A DNA stretch of 64,000 nucleotides, from NCBI RefSeq assembly GCF_003590835.1, contig NZ_QYUQ01000002.1:1488001-1552000 (forward strand). The letters are read 5' to 3'. The notes under the pieces are model-generated. The model had not been told where the DNA came from. It worked only from the letters and a program-made list of their open reading frames with translations, and made no database searches. The stretch comes from Noviherbaspirillum sedimenti (lineage in GTDB: Bacteria; Pseudomonadota; Gammaproteobacteria; Burkholderiales; Burkholderiaceae_D). The position numbers were made by a program, and so were the translations under genes. Shown here piece by piece: positions 1 through 7,714 of this stretch (its first letter is position 1; each line of letters opens with the position of its first letter).

Positions 1-1
1 C

Positions 2-586
2 GTCGAACATGCGCTCGGTCTAACTCATCTTGGCGTCAAGTCATTATCGCGTGATAAAGTGCAACCACAAGAGGTTTGGTTTTCGCATTCCCCTCTCGCC
101 CCGCTGAATGTCTACCGCCTTTTTTTCGGAGTGCCGGTAAAATTCGGAATGCCAGCTAATGCACTCTTATTTGGAAAAGACGATCTTCAAAAACCAATCG
201 CCAACAGGAACCCGCAAATCTACGAGATGGCGTGTAGCTTTATCGACACGAAATTTCCTTCTCCCTCGGTGCTTCTCGCCACCCAGGTTCGCATCATCCT
301 GGGCCGACTATTGGCGACAGGACGCTGTACACAGATCAATGTCGCAGACATGCTGGCCATGCACCCACGGACATTCCAGCGCCGATTGAAAGAAGAAGGG
401 ACGAGTTTTGAAGAATTGGTCGATGCGACGCGACGTGAGATCGCGCTGCGCAATCTGACTGACACTTCGGTGTCACTAACCCGGATCGCGGAAAAACTAG
501 GGTACAGCGAAACTTCGGTTCTGACCCGAAGCTGCTATCGCTGGTTTTCCAGCTCCCCCCGTCAATTGCGAAAGGGAGGAACATGA
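2..586 (+). CDS. AraC-family transcriptional regulator, 5' end outside window
   Basis: The frame is open from base 2 to a stop at 586, so the gene begins before the window. The visible N-terminal part resembles the ligand-sensing domain (arabinose-binding-type) of regulators that end in an AraC helix-turn-helix. The C-terminal part has the two-helix DNA-binding module: an ADMLAMHPRTFQRRLKEEG stretch, then a second helix around RIAEKLGYSETS and the SPRQLRK ending typical of a complete C-terminus. It points toward the downstream accessory genes and may have controlled nearby catabolic genes, but an IS3 remnant starts directly after its stop. The family is clear from the motif; the target is unknown. 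Confidence 0.85.
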   Translation, partial: VEHALGLTHLGVKSLSRDKVQPQEVWFSHSPLAPLNVYRLFFGVPVKFGMPANALLFGKDDLQKPIANRNPQIYEMACSFIDTKFPSPSVLLATQVRIILGRLLATGRCTQINVADMLAMHPRTFQRRLKEEGTSFEELVDATRREIALRNLTDTSVSLTRIAEKLGYSETSVLTRSCYRWFSSSPRQLRKGGT

Positions 587-588
587 AA

Positions 589-885
589 ACCGGAGGTCAA
601 CCACGAAATCCATGCTCCAGGCTTCGTTGGGACGAGTTGGCTTGATCTTGATCCCGCGCGAGACCACCATTTTGCGGCGCTTGGGTAGTTTGGAACGCAA
701 CTGCAGCTGTTCTTCGCAATACAGGCGGTATGCCTGGTTCTTCCCAAGTTGCCAACCTTCGCGCTTGAGCAAGGCGTGAATGCGCCGATAACCATAGCGC
801 ACACGCGTGTGCGCTATGTCCCGCATACGCTGGCGCAGGCCATGCCGCGGATCCTTGACGCTTCGGTAGTAATCATCATTCTCGC
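589..885 (-). pseudogene. IS3-family transposase (OrfB) N-terminal remnant
   Basis: On the minus strand, reading from about 885 to 589, a frame contains YYRSVKDPRHGLRQRMRD, then HTRVRYGYRRIHALLKREGW and RPNEAWSMDFV. These are hallmarks of the region before and at the start of the rve integrase domain of IS3-group OrfB. The reading breaks off just after the first part of the DDE domain, where the AraC gene's stop lies, so most of the catalytic domain is missing. There is no OrfA and no terminal inverted repeat that I can recognise. A dead insertion-sequence fragment. Confidence 0.8.
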
Positions 886-998
886 AAGATCGCCGTTAGC
901 CATCAAGATGGATTCGCCGGCTTTCAATTACCCATAAATTCTGATATTGCCATAGTAGCGTCCTAGCCTGACCAAAAGATGGTAGTCAGGAGAGTGTG

Positions 999-1106
999 AT
1001 GGAACAGCAGCAACATTGCCCCCGTGATGTCGTACCGGGATGGCTTGCTCACGAATTAGATGGCTATCGTTTCTTCGATGCCCGCCTGGTTTTACCTTGC
1101 CGATGA
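999..1106 (+). CDS. Possible 35-codon small ORF, function unknown
   Basis: An ATG at 999 follows an AGGAG-like ribosome site (about 988-993) with good spacing and opens a 35-codon frame starting MEQQQHCPRDVVPGWL. I recognise no family. It lies in the gap between the IS3 remnant and the AhpD-like gene and could equally be the start of a gene truncated by rearrangement. Low confidence. Confidence 0.2.
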   Translation: MEQQQHCPRDVVPGWLAHELDGYRFFDARLVLPCR

Positions 1107-1275
1107 CAACTTTAAAAAATGTCATCCTATGTCTCGTTCTTGACGTCCGCTGTCAAGATATTGCGTAGATGACTTTGCTATTGTTAAGCCTCCTAAAACT
1201 GAGGGCGCCTATTCCACCATTACATTGGGAACCAAGGCCAACTTGCAAATCACTGTTTCAAAAGGAGACATAGCA

Positions 1276-1824
1276 ATGCGAGTACATATACCAGAACGGC
1301 ATGCGTCGAATCCCGTAGCTTATGTGATGTCAACACATGCTGAAGATATTGTTCGCGCGGGCATCAACTTCTCAAAGGAAACCTATTCGAGGTCATCATT
1401 GTCGTTGCGTGAATTTGAAGCTGCGCGCACTCGTACTGCACAAATTAACGGATGCGTGTTGTGCAAAGCATGGCGATCTGCGCGTGATGTTCCAGGTTAT
1501 CTGGAGTCGCTAGGCGCAGAGAGCCATGCGAGCGTCGTCCAGAATGGGCCTGCGCCTGATGAAATGTTTTACCAAAGTGTGTCGAATTGGCAAAACACGG
1601 ATCTTTTCAGTGAGCGCGAGCGCATTGCGATCGAATATGCAGAACTGATGGGACTTGAGCCAAACGAACTTGCTTACAACGAAGATTTCTGGAGACGGGC
1701 CAAAGCAATCTTCACTGATAATGAGCTCGTCGACTTATCGTTCTGTCTTGCGGCTTGGATTGGCCTCGGAAGAGCCATTCATGTTTTAGGCTTGGACAAT
1801 GCGGCGGCATGCCAGATCTCCTGA
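1276..1824 (+). CDS. Carboxymuconolactone decarboxylase / AhpD-like protein
   Basis: This 182-residue protein belongs to the CMD/AhpD superfamily of all-helical proteins. Members are either cofactor-free decarboxylases of aromatic degradation or thiol-based peroxidase partners. The motif NGCVLCKAW near residue 60 is the CxxC of the AhpD-type redox site; the usual His further on is not obvious, so peroxidase activity is uncertain. The start at 1276 is chosen because AGGAG at 1263-1267 sits at ideal spacing; an in-frame start exists at 1225 without a ribosome site. It stands alone, followed by 300 bp of non-coding DNA and the IS66 element. Role in the neighbouring catabolic genes is inference. 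Confidence 0.8.
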   Translation: MRVHIPERHASNPVAYVMSTHAEDIVRAGINFSKETYSRSSLSLREFEAARTRTAQINGCVLCKAWRSARDVPGYLESLGAESHASVVQNGPAPDEMFYQSVSNWQNTDLFSERERIAIEYAELMGLEPNELAYNEDFWRRAKAIFTDNELVDLSFCLAAWIGLGRAIHVLGLDNAAACQIS

Positions 1825-2130
1825 GTTCAGCGCGCCTTGCGCACATTCGAGAACTGGGAGCATGATTACCTGCTCGAAGGCAAAGTAAGTCGACGTTCGG
1901 ACGGGGCTATTGCCCCGATTACGTTCTGTCTCTTACTCTACGCGCTACCGACGAAGGCCGGCTCAATCTGCCTATTCCCAATGCAGGCACTATTCTGAGT
2001 TGTAAGCACCCAACGGCCGCCACATGGTCTCATTCATCATACGGATCCGGGCAGCCAGGCCAGATAAATCTGTGTGGTTATTCAACTTTACTTACGGCTT
2101 TCATAAGCCCTCTTGCTTATGGACAGATAC
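1825..2130. other. Non-coding stretch before the IS66 insertion
   Basis: About 300 bases between the AhpD-like gene and the IS66 left end. I see no convincing reading frame, RNA gene or terminator. Together with 5249-5273 it forms the former intergenic region between the AhpD-like gene and rubredoxin, now split by the transposon. Confidence 0.4.
2123..2130. repeat. Target-site duplication of IS66, left copy
   Basis: ACAGATAC immediately left of the element, repeated exactly at 5241-5248. Eight bases is the normal IS66 duplication. Confidence 0.95.
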
Positions 2131-2166
2131 GTAAGCGTGGCGCCAGCACCGTCTTGACGTAACCCG

Positions 2167-2766
2167 CTATTTTTTACCCCAGCCATTCCATCCCATGCGT
2201 AACAACGTGCTATTCGCAGCGCGCCGATCAAATGCTTCAGGGTCGAAGAATCCGCCAATCCACCTCAGATAGTCTTGCGCTTGCTGGCTAGCGGGTGCTT
2301 GCTGAATCGCGGTCAGGAATTCTTCGTAACCGGCAACGCCGCCGACGTCTTCTGGCGGACAGGCGCGTTGCCCGTCAATGATATTGCCGCATCCCATTTT
2401 GTGTGCGCACGATTCGATTTTTTCAACCGTAATCTTATGCATCCAACTGTCGCCGAAGTCATATTGATAGACGAACATTTGTCCTGGATAGGTCAGTCGT
2501 TGCAGCTTCGCCTTGCGATTATCGAATGCCACCTGCTCTAGATCTTCGATCGAATCAAGCACGTTCTCATTATCCAGCATTGCGTAGATGCGCTCTTCAA
2601 TGACGAACTCATGCAGGTGAGAGCTGGTCCAGCCGAAGGCGGCCTGGATGATGTGATGCAGGCCGCGCAGTGTGATGTCGTCATCGACCTCGATGCGGCG
2701 CCAGATTGCCGGTGTGATGTCTTCGAGTTCAACGCGAAGGGTAATGATTTGGGGCAGCTTTGCCAT
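2167..2766 (-). CDS. Plasmid pRiA4b ORF-3 family protein, IS66 passenger
   Basis: This 199-residue protein matches the pRiA4b ORF-3 family (also called the IS1096 TnpR-like domain). It begins QIITLRVELEDITPAIWRRI and has the family's GLHHIIQAAFGW, SSHLHEF, YQYDFGDSW and CPPEDVGG signatures in order. The biochemical role of the family is not established. It lies inside the terminal repeats, 50 bp downstream of tnpC on the same strand, so it would be co-transcribed with and moved by the element. I see no strong ribosome site before its ATG, so translation may depend on coupling. Family assignment is firm; any role in transposition or its regulation is inference. Confidence 0.9.
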   Translation of the reverse strand: MAKLPQIITLRVELEDITPAIWRRIEVDDDITLRGLHHIIQAAFGWTSSHLHEFVIEERIYAMLDNENVLDSIEDLEQVAFDNRKAKLQRLTYPGQMFVYQYDFGDSWMHKITVEKIESCAHKMGCGNIIDGQRACPPEDVGGVAGYEEFLTAIQQAPASQQAQDYLRWIGGFFDPEAFDRRAANSTLLRMGWNGWGKK

Positions 2767-2816
2767 GGGTGGTCCAGGTTGAAGGGAATTGCCGCAACCT
2801 CCCTTGCAAGGTCGGC

Positions 2817-4388
2817 CTAAGCTTGTAAAAGCGCGAGTTTATCAGCCACATTCCATGGCAACAAATCGCTCACCCGGTTGACCGGGTAGTCGGCAATGTG
2901 CGTCAGCACGTGGCGCAGGTAGGCCTGCGGGTCGATGCCGTTGAGTTTGGCGCTGACGATCAACGAGTACATCGTGGCGGCGCGCTCGCCACCGCTGTCG
3001 GCACCCAGGAACAGGAAGTTCTTACGGCCCAGGCAGCACGTCCTCAACGCATTCTCGGCGATGTTGTTGTCGATCTCGACGGTGCCGTCGTCACAGTAGT
3101 ACACCAGCGCTGGCCACTGATTAAGCATGTAGTTGATGGCCTTTGTGGTGTCCGATTGCGTCGACAGCGTGAGCAGGCGCATACGCAGCCAGGCTTCAAA
3201 GTCATCGAGCAAGGGACGCGCTTGCGCCTGCCGTATCCGCTTCCGATGATCCGGTAGCTGGCCACGAATCTGCTCCTCGATTACATACAGTTCGCCGATC
3301 CGACGTAGCGCCTCGGTCGTCGTCACGGTCGCCTTGCGTACATGCAGATCGTGGATATTGCGGCGCGCGTGGGCCATGCACGCCGCCTCTCGTACGCGAC
3401 CGTCAGCAAAGACCTTATCGTAGCCCGGGAATGCGTCCGCCTGAAGGACGCCGCTGAAATGGGCAAGGTGCGACTGCGGATGCTGGCCCTGGCGGTTCGG
3501 CGTGTAGGCAAACCACGCGGCTGGTGCTGCCGCTGAACCGGCGCGGCGATCGTCGCGTACGTAGACCCACAGGCGGGCTGTCTTGGTTTGACCATTGCCT
3601 GGCGCGAGTACGGGCATCGGCGTGTCGTCAGAATGCACCTTCCCGGGTTGAAGAACGTACTGCTGAAGTGCATCGACCAGCGGCCGCATCAGCGCCCCGC
3701 ATGCACCGACCCAGCGTGCCATGGTCGAACGGTCAAGCTCGACGCCATCACGTGCGTAAATGGCGGACTGGCGGTAGAGCGGCTGGTGGTCAGCGAACTT
3801 TGAAACGAGTATTTGCGCCAGCAGCCCTGGCCCGGCGATGCCGCGTTCAATGGGCCGGCTCGGCGCCGGCGCCTGCACAATATGATCGCAGCAGGCACAT
3901 GCCTTCTTGCGCCGTATGTGACGAATTACCTTGAAGGCCGAGTCGATGATTTCCAGCTGCTCGGATACATCCTCGCCCAGGGGCTTGAGTTTGCCGCCGC
4001 ACTCGGAACACGCCTGGTCGGGCGGTTCGATGACACGATCTTCCCGTGGCAGATGCTCAGGCAGCGGCTGGCGCGGGACCTTGCGCACATTGGACGCCAT
4101 CGACGTCGCTTTTTGCTCGCTGGCGCCGTCCTCGGCAATGAGATCCTCCAATCGCGTTTCCAGCTGTTCGATCTTGCGATCCAACTTCTCGGATTTGCGA
4201 CCGAACTGCATGCGCTTGAGTTTGGCTAGTTGGAGCTTGAGCTGTTCGATTTCTAGCGTGCGGACATTGAGTGCCTGCTCCAGCGTACTGACGGTGTCGC
4301 GCAGTTGCTGCATTTCGCCGCGACTCTGCAGCACTAATGCCTTCAGGGCGTCAATATCATCGGGGAGCGAAGTGGGGCGGGAAGGCAT
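2817..4388 (-). CDS. tnpC: IS66 family transposase TnpC
   Basis: DDE-type transposase of 523 residues, the catalytic protein of the element. A coiled coil occupies roughly residues 10-95. It is followed by a zinc-binding region with CSECGGKLKP and CACC around 137-170. The catalytic core has HSDDTPMPVL (first acidic cluster), LQADAFPGYDKVF (second Asp region) and VEIDNNIAENALR (Glu region). The C-terminal KLNGIDPQAYLRHVL block is typical. Length matches intact family members. It lies 29 bp after tnpB, and the start MPSRPTSLPDDIDALKALV is the usual family start. Confidence 0.97.
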   Translation of the reverse strand: MPSRPTSLPDDIDALKALVLQSRGEMQQLRDTVSTLEQALNVRTLEIEQLKLQLAKLKRMQFGRKSEKLDRKIEQLETRLEDLIAEDGASEQKATSMASNVRKVPRQPLPEHLPREDRVIEPPDQACSECGGKLKPLGEDVSEQLEIIDSAFKVIRHIRRKKACACCDHIVQAPAPSRPIERGIAGPGLLAQILVSKFADHQPLYRQSAIYARDGVELDRSTMARWVGACGALMRPLVDALQQYVLQPGKVHSDDTPMPVLAPGNGQTKTARLWVYVRDDRRAGSAAAPAAWFAYTPNRQGQHPQSHLAHFSGVLQADAFPGYDKVFADGRVREAACMAHARRNIHDLHVRKATVTTTEALRRIGELYVIEEQIRGQLPDHRKRIRQAQARPLLDDFEAWLRMRLLTLSTQSDTTKAINYMLNQWPALVYYCDDGTVEIDNNIAENALRTCCLGRKNFLFLGADSGGERAATMYSLIVSAKLNGIDPQAYLRHVLTHIADYPVNRVSDLLPWNVADKLALLQA

Positions 4389-4417
4389 GCGCGCAGTTTA
4401 CGCGCATGTTTAAACGT

Positions 4418-4765
4418 TTACAACACCGACATGAGGGGTGCGGTGCGTTCTGGCTGTTTCCAGTTGATGCCTTCAAGGAGCATGGACAGCTGGGCCGGAG
4501 TCAGGTGAACCTTTCCGTCGGTGGCCTGTGGCCAGACGAAGCGGCCATGCTCCAGCCGTTTGGCAAACATGCACAGACCGTCGCCACTGGACCACAGCAG
4601 CTTGATGACGTTGCCGCGCCGTCCACGGAACGCAAAGACATGGCCACTGAACGGATCATCCAGCAACGCGCTCTCCACCTTGGCGGCCAGGCCATTGAAG
4701 CCGCAGCGCATGTCCGTGAAGCCAGCCGCGATCCAGATGCGTGTGCCCGCCGGCAGTCCGATCAT
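4418..4765 (-). CDS. tnpB: IS66 family accessory protein TnpB
   Basis: Small protein of 115 residues (IS66 Orf2). Signatures are MIGLPAGTRIWIAAGFTDMR at the start, GFNGLAAKVESAL, the FAFRGRRGNVIKLLWSSGDG block and GRFVWPQ. The protein is required for efficient transposition in studied IS66 elements, but its exact action is not settled. It overlaps the tnpA stop by 4 nt (4762-4765), indicating translational coupling. Confidence 0.96.
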   Translation of the reverse strand: MIGLPAGTRIWIAAGFTDMRCGFNGLAAKVESALLDDPFSGHVFAFRGRRGNVIKLLWSSGDGLCMFAKRLEHGRFVWPQATDGKVHLTPAQLSMLLEGINWKQPERTAPLMSVL

Positions 4766-5172
4766 GCGCGCAAGCTCTGGAAGATCGTCCTGAGTAGCGC
4801 TGCATCGGCGCCGCCATGCACACGGACCACCGCGTCGGCGATGATAATTTCGACCATGACCGATGCTGTCACCGATGTCGGCTGTGCTGCTGCGACGTCC
4901 GATGCCACCTCCACAGGCGCATCCGCAAGAACGACTGGCAGCAGCTTTGTAGTCGTTTGTGGAGGCGCATCGTCAAAAAGACCGGCACGAAATTCACGCC
5001 GCCATTTGAACACCATGTTTGCGTTCACCTCGTTGGCCATCGCCAGCTTCGAAACCGACACGCCGGCCTCACACGCTGCGGCGGCGAGCCGCCGCTTGAA
5101 TTCGACCGGATAGTTCGGTCGCCCCTTCCGGTTACCCGGCTTCATTTCAGTATCCAAAGTAGTTCCCATCAT
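4762..5172 (-). CDS. tnpA: IS66 family accessory protein TnpA (helix-turn-helix)
   Basis: IS66 Orf1, a DNA-binding accessory protein with an N-terminal helix-turn-helix: RPNYPVEFKRRLAAAACEAG, then SVSKLAMANEVNANMVFKWR. The frame opens at an ATG-ATG at 5172; an alternative start at codon 10 (MKPGNRKGRPNYP, base 5145) has GGA upstream and matches typical family starts better. A perfect 15-bp inverted repeat (5154-5168 / 5181-5195) covers the upstream start codons and may control its translation. First gene of the transposition operon. Confidence 0.93.
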   Translation of the reverse strand: MMGTTLDTEMKPGNRKGRPNYPVEFKRRLAAAACEAGVSVSKLAMANEVNANMVFKWRREFRAGLFDDAPPQTTTKLLPVVLADAPVEVASDVAAAQPTSVTASVMVEIIIADAVVRVHGGADAALLRTIFQSLRA

Positions 5173-5195
5173 AAAAGTAGTGGGAACTACTTTGG
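5154..5195 (-). promoter_or_regulatory. Perfect 15-bp inverted repeat over the tnpA start
   Basis: CCAAAGTAGTTCCCA at 5154-5168 is the exact reverse complement of 5181-5195, with a 12-base spacer. In the tnpA message the stem-loop would include the ATGATG at 5172-5167 in its loop and 3' arm. A translational control hairpin or a repressor site are both possible; the repeat is seen, its function is inferred. Confidence 0.55.
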
Positions 5196-5240
5196 CGTGT
5201 AGGGCTAGCTACGTCCAGACGGTGCTGGCGCCACGCTTAC

Positions 5241-5248
5241 ACAGATAC
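5241..5248. repeat. Target-site duplication of IS66, right copy
   Basis: ACAGATAC immediately right of the element, identical to 2123-2130. Confidence 0.95.
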
Positions 5249-5288
5249 CGTAGCACAGCTAACATGCACGACAATGAAAGGGGTTACA

Positions 5289-5462
5289 GTGTATAGAAAA
5301 TGGCAATGCCTAAACTGCGGAAAGATCTACGACGAAGCTTTGGGATGGCAGGATGATGGGATAGCGCCTGGAACGCGTTGGGAAGACATTCCTCCTGACT
5401 GGATTTGCCCTCTCTGTGGAGCCGAAAAAAGCGACTTCGAAATGGTAGAAGTCCCCGGTTAG
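5289..5462 (+). CDS. Rubredoxin
   Basis: Small one-iron electron carrier. The two cysteine knuckles [10 protein letters not shown] and [12 protein letters not shown] frame the conserved centre [19 protein letters not shown] favour the GTG at 5289 (57 residues, the usual family length) because AAAGGGG at 5277-5283 sits 5 nt upstream; an in-frame ATG at 5274 would add five residues but has no ribosome site. It may pass electrons to an alkane-type or other oxygenase, but no AlkB-like enzyme is visible here. The IS66 element ends only about 50 bp upstream and has probably removed its native promoter. Confidence 0.93.
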   Translation: MYRKWQCLNCGKIYDEALGWQDDGIAPGTRWEDIPPDWICPLCGAEKSDFEMVEVPG

Positions 5463-5485
5463 AACCTGATCTATTTTTTACCGTC

Positions 5486-5551
5486 TGGGTTTCCCCCGAT
5501 AAGACGGACACATTCGATAGGTATGATGTCCGTCTTATCGGGGGAAACCCA
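5486..5551. terminator. Perfect 25-bp inverted repeat between convergent genes
   Basis: Positions 5486-5510 are the exact reverse complement of 5527-5551, with a 16-base loop. It lies between the convergent rubredoxin and SDR genes, so it may act as a bidirectional terminator. There is no U-run after either arm, and a 25-bp perfect stem is long for a simple terminator. A small palindromic repeat element or paired transposon ends are alternatives. Confidence 0.55.
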
Positions 5552-5557
5552 CGCCTA

Positions 5558-6319
5558 TCATTGTGCCGTAAAACCGCCATCGACAACCATCGCGTGCCCT
5601 GTCACGAAACTCGCCTTGTCGGAGCAAAGCCAGAGCGCTGCCTCCGCGACTTCCTCCGGTTCAGCAAGGCGACCCAGAGGAGCGTGATTGAGTAATCTTT
5701 GACGAATCGATTCACTCATCACCATGACTTTGTCTACCATTGCGCTTCGTGTGACACCAGGACACAAAGCGTTGACACGGATATTCGAACGAGCGTATTC
5801 CAGGGCCGTACTTTTGCTCAATCCTATCACGGCGTGTTTACTTGCGGTATAGGCAGGCAGAGGGGGCTCAACCACGCCAACCAGACCCTGAATTGATGAG
5901 GTATTCACTATGGCGCCTTTGCCGCGCCGTAGCATTTGCGGAATTTGGTACTTCATGCAGAGCATCTGGCTGATCAGATTAATCTCTAGGGTACGGCGAA
6001 ATACAGCTTCGTCCCACTTATAATCCTCCGCATGAGTAATGCCGGCATTATTGAACGCACAATCCACGCCCCCGAACCGCTCCACAGTGACATTAACCAT
6101 GCGCTGAACATGTTCGTCCAGTGAGATATCTCCGACAATTGGTAAAGCATCGCCGCCTGCCTCTTTGATGATTCGGACTGTCTCAGCCACGCTTTCCTCG
6201 CTAAGATCTGAAACTGTAACCCGCGCTCCTTCCGCTGCAAATTTGATCGCCGCCGCTCGCCCAATCGCGCCGCCGGCGCCAGTGACGATCACTACCTTTC
6301 CTTCGAACAGGCCTTTCAT
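5558..6319 (-). CDS. Short-chain dehydrogenase/reductase (SDR)
   Basis: Classical SDR of 253 residues with an NAD(P) Rossmann fold. Visible are TGAGGAIG (cofactor glycine motif), the NNAG motif, the catalytic Ser in NTSSIQG, and the YTASK Tyr/Lys pair. An Asp in VSDLSEES after the second strand suggests NAD rather than NADP preference. The start at 6319 (MKGLFEGKVVIVTG) has GAGG about 8 nt upstream and is the usual SDR beginning; an in-frame ATG at 6361, 9 nt after the P450 stop, would add 14 residues. It likely oxidises an alcohol produced by the adjacent P450, as last gene of the OYE-SnoaL-P450-SDR run. The substrate is not deducible. Confidence 0.92.
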   Translation of the reverse strand: MKGLFEGKVVIVTGAGGAIGRAAAIKFAAEGARVTVSDLSEESVAETVRIIKEAGGDALPIVGDISLDEHVQRMVNVTVERFGGVDCAFNNAGITHAEDYKWDEAVFRRTLEINLISQMLCMKYQIPQMLRRGKGAIVNTSSIQGLVGVVEPPLPAYTASKHAVIGLSKSTALEYARSNIRVNALCPGVTRSAMVDKVMVMSESIRQRLLNHAPLGRLAEPEEVAEAALWLCSDKASFVTGHAMVVDGGFTAQ

Positions 6320-6370
6320 ATCAATCCTCTTTTCCTTATTGATCTTATCGAAAAACGCCATATTTCCGCA

Positions 6371-7603
6371 TTAAACACGGTCAAAAGAAATATGGAGCTT
6401 GGTTAGTCCAAAATTAAAGACATGGGAAATATATTCCACGCCTTCATCCCCATAGGTAAGGCGGAAGTTCTTCATACGCTGAAGAAGCTTGCCGATCGCT
6501 ATACGCAACTCCGCACGGGCAAGTTGATTGCCAATGCAAAAATGCGCTCCATGTCCAAAGGTTAGATGCTGGCGAACATTTGATCGCTCAATGTTCATGT
6601 GGGCCGGACATTCGAATTTGGCCGGATCGCGATTGGCCGCCCCATATTTGATGAGCATGATGGACTCGGCTGGAATCTGCACGCCTCCGATCTCGGTATC
6701 CCGGACTGCGCGGCGCCACAGCCCTTGTACCGGCGAGGCAAGCCGAAGCACTTCTTCTATGAACTGAGGAATAAGCTTGGAATCTGACCGTAGTCGCTCC
6801 TCAAGACCCGGTTCCTGAATAATGCGGTACATGCACGAACCCATCACGCTGGTTGTCGTGTCATTTCCGGCAACAAGTAGCTGGGTACAGATGGCCACAA
6901 GCTCCTGCATGGTAAGGCGTCGTCCGCCGACCTCTGCATGCACAAGGTCGCTGAGCATACATTCACGCGGCGTCTTACGATACTCCTCTGCCTTCTCTGC
7001 GATATATCGTTGTAGCTCACAGATGGTATGGGCAATCTTTATTCTTTCTTCAACACTATGACTTTGGTAAGCTTGCGATAAAACAGCCTCTGACCAACGC
7101 TTGAATGTTTCGATATCTGACCTCGGAACGCCAAGCTGGTCGGAAATCACGCTCATGGGCACTATGTTGGCCATCTTGCTCATAAACTCGATCTGACCGT
7201 CATCGATATGGCGGTCGATCAAATCCTCCACGACTCCGTTTAAATAGTCTTCCATCTGCCGAACACGTACTGGCGTGAATGCCTTGTCAACCAAAGAGCG
7301 ATAGAAGGTGTGGTCCGGCGCATCGCTGACCACCAGCGTGTTGATCGGGAGATATCCATGTTCCTTGAAAATCGCGTCAACCTGGTCTTGTCCGGGCAAT
7401 TCTTGAACAAGAAGCTTTCCGGTAACGCTTGAGAAGGTCGCAGCGTCGTTGGCAATCTGGCGCACCAGTTCATAGTCTGTAACTACGTAGTTTCCGGTCA
7501 CCGGATCGCGATATACCGGGCCGAGAGCGCGCACCTCCTCATAAGCAGAAAATGGGCAGCGCTGAACTTCCGGGTCTGAAAAGGTAATTTGGGAGGATGT
7601 CAT
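6371..7603 (-). CDS. Cytochrome P450
   Basis: Soluble bacterial class I P450 of 410 residues. It has the oxygen-activation helix AGNDTT (245-250), the ExxR pair (E284-R287) and the heme loop FGHGAHFCIGNQLA with heme-ligating Cys356. It would hydroxylate a small hydrophobic substrate, fed with electrons by the 2Fe-2S ferredoxin and FAD reductase encoded at 9.8-11.4 kb. It sits 112 bp downstream of a SnoaL-like gene and just upstream of the SDR, consistent with hydroxylation followed by alcohol oxidation. A 38-codon relic of a second P450 N-terminus lies at 13.5 kb. The CYP family cannot be assigned from memory. Confidence 0.96.
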   Translation of the reverse strand: MTSSQITFSDPEVQRCPFSAYEEVRALGPVYRDPVTGNYVVTDYELVRQIANDAATFSSVTGKLLVQELPGQDQVDAIFKEHGYLPINTLVVSDAPDHTFYRSLVDKAFTPVRVRQMEDYLNGVVEDLIDRHIDDGQIEFMSKMANIVPMSVISDQLGVPRSDIETFKRWSEAVLSQAYQSHSVEERIKIAHTICELQRYIAEKAEEYRKTPRECMLSDLVHAEVGGRRLTMQELVAICTQLLVAGNDTTTSVMGSCMYRIIQEPGLEERLRSDSKLIPQFIEEVLRLASPVQGLWRRAVRDTEIGGVQIPAESIMLIKYGAANRDPAKFECPAHMNIERSNVRQHLTFGHGAHFCIGNQLARAELRIAIGKLLQRMKNFRLTYGDEGVEYISHVFNFGLTKLHISFDRV

Positions 7604-7714
7604 TATTCACACTTTCTATAATAAAATGTTTATGTAACAGTAAGATAAGGGATTATGCTCGTGCACGAAAAATGGAATGGTGCTACTTTGCGCTCTCACC
7701 ATCTCCCCGTCTGC

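Larger units (their letters stand above)
2131..5240. mobile_element. Complete IS66-family insertion sequence with passenger gene
   Basis: The element has the full IS66 gene set tnpA-tnpB-tnpC on the minus strand plus one extra gene. Its ends are inverted repeats: 24 bases at 2131-2154 match the reverse complement of 5217-5240 perfectly, and 29 of 30 match out to 2160/5211. The ends begin GTAAGCG, as is usual in this family. It is bounded by a perfect 8-bp direct repeat ACAGATAC, the target duplication size expected for IS66. All genes look intact, which with perfect duplications suggests a recent insertion that may still be mobile. It landed between the AhpD-like gene and rubredoxin. Confidence 0.97.

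Noticed and set aside
5486..5551. Transposon ends of a small IS in the 25-bp repeat
   Set aside because: Only 16 bases separate the arms and no target duplication is seen; left as an unexplained palindrome or terminator.
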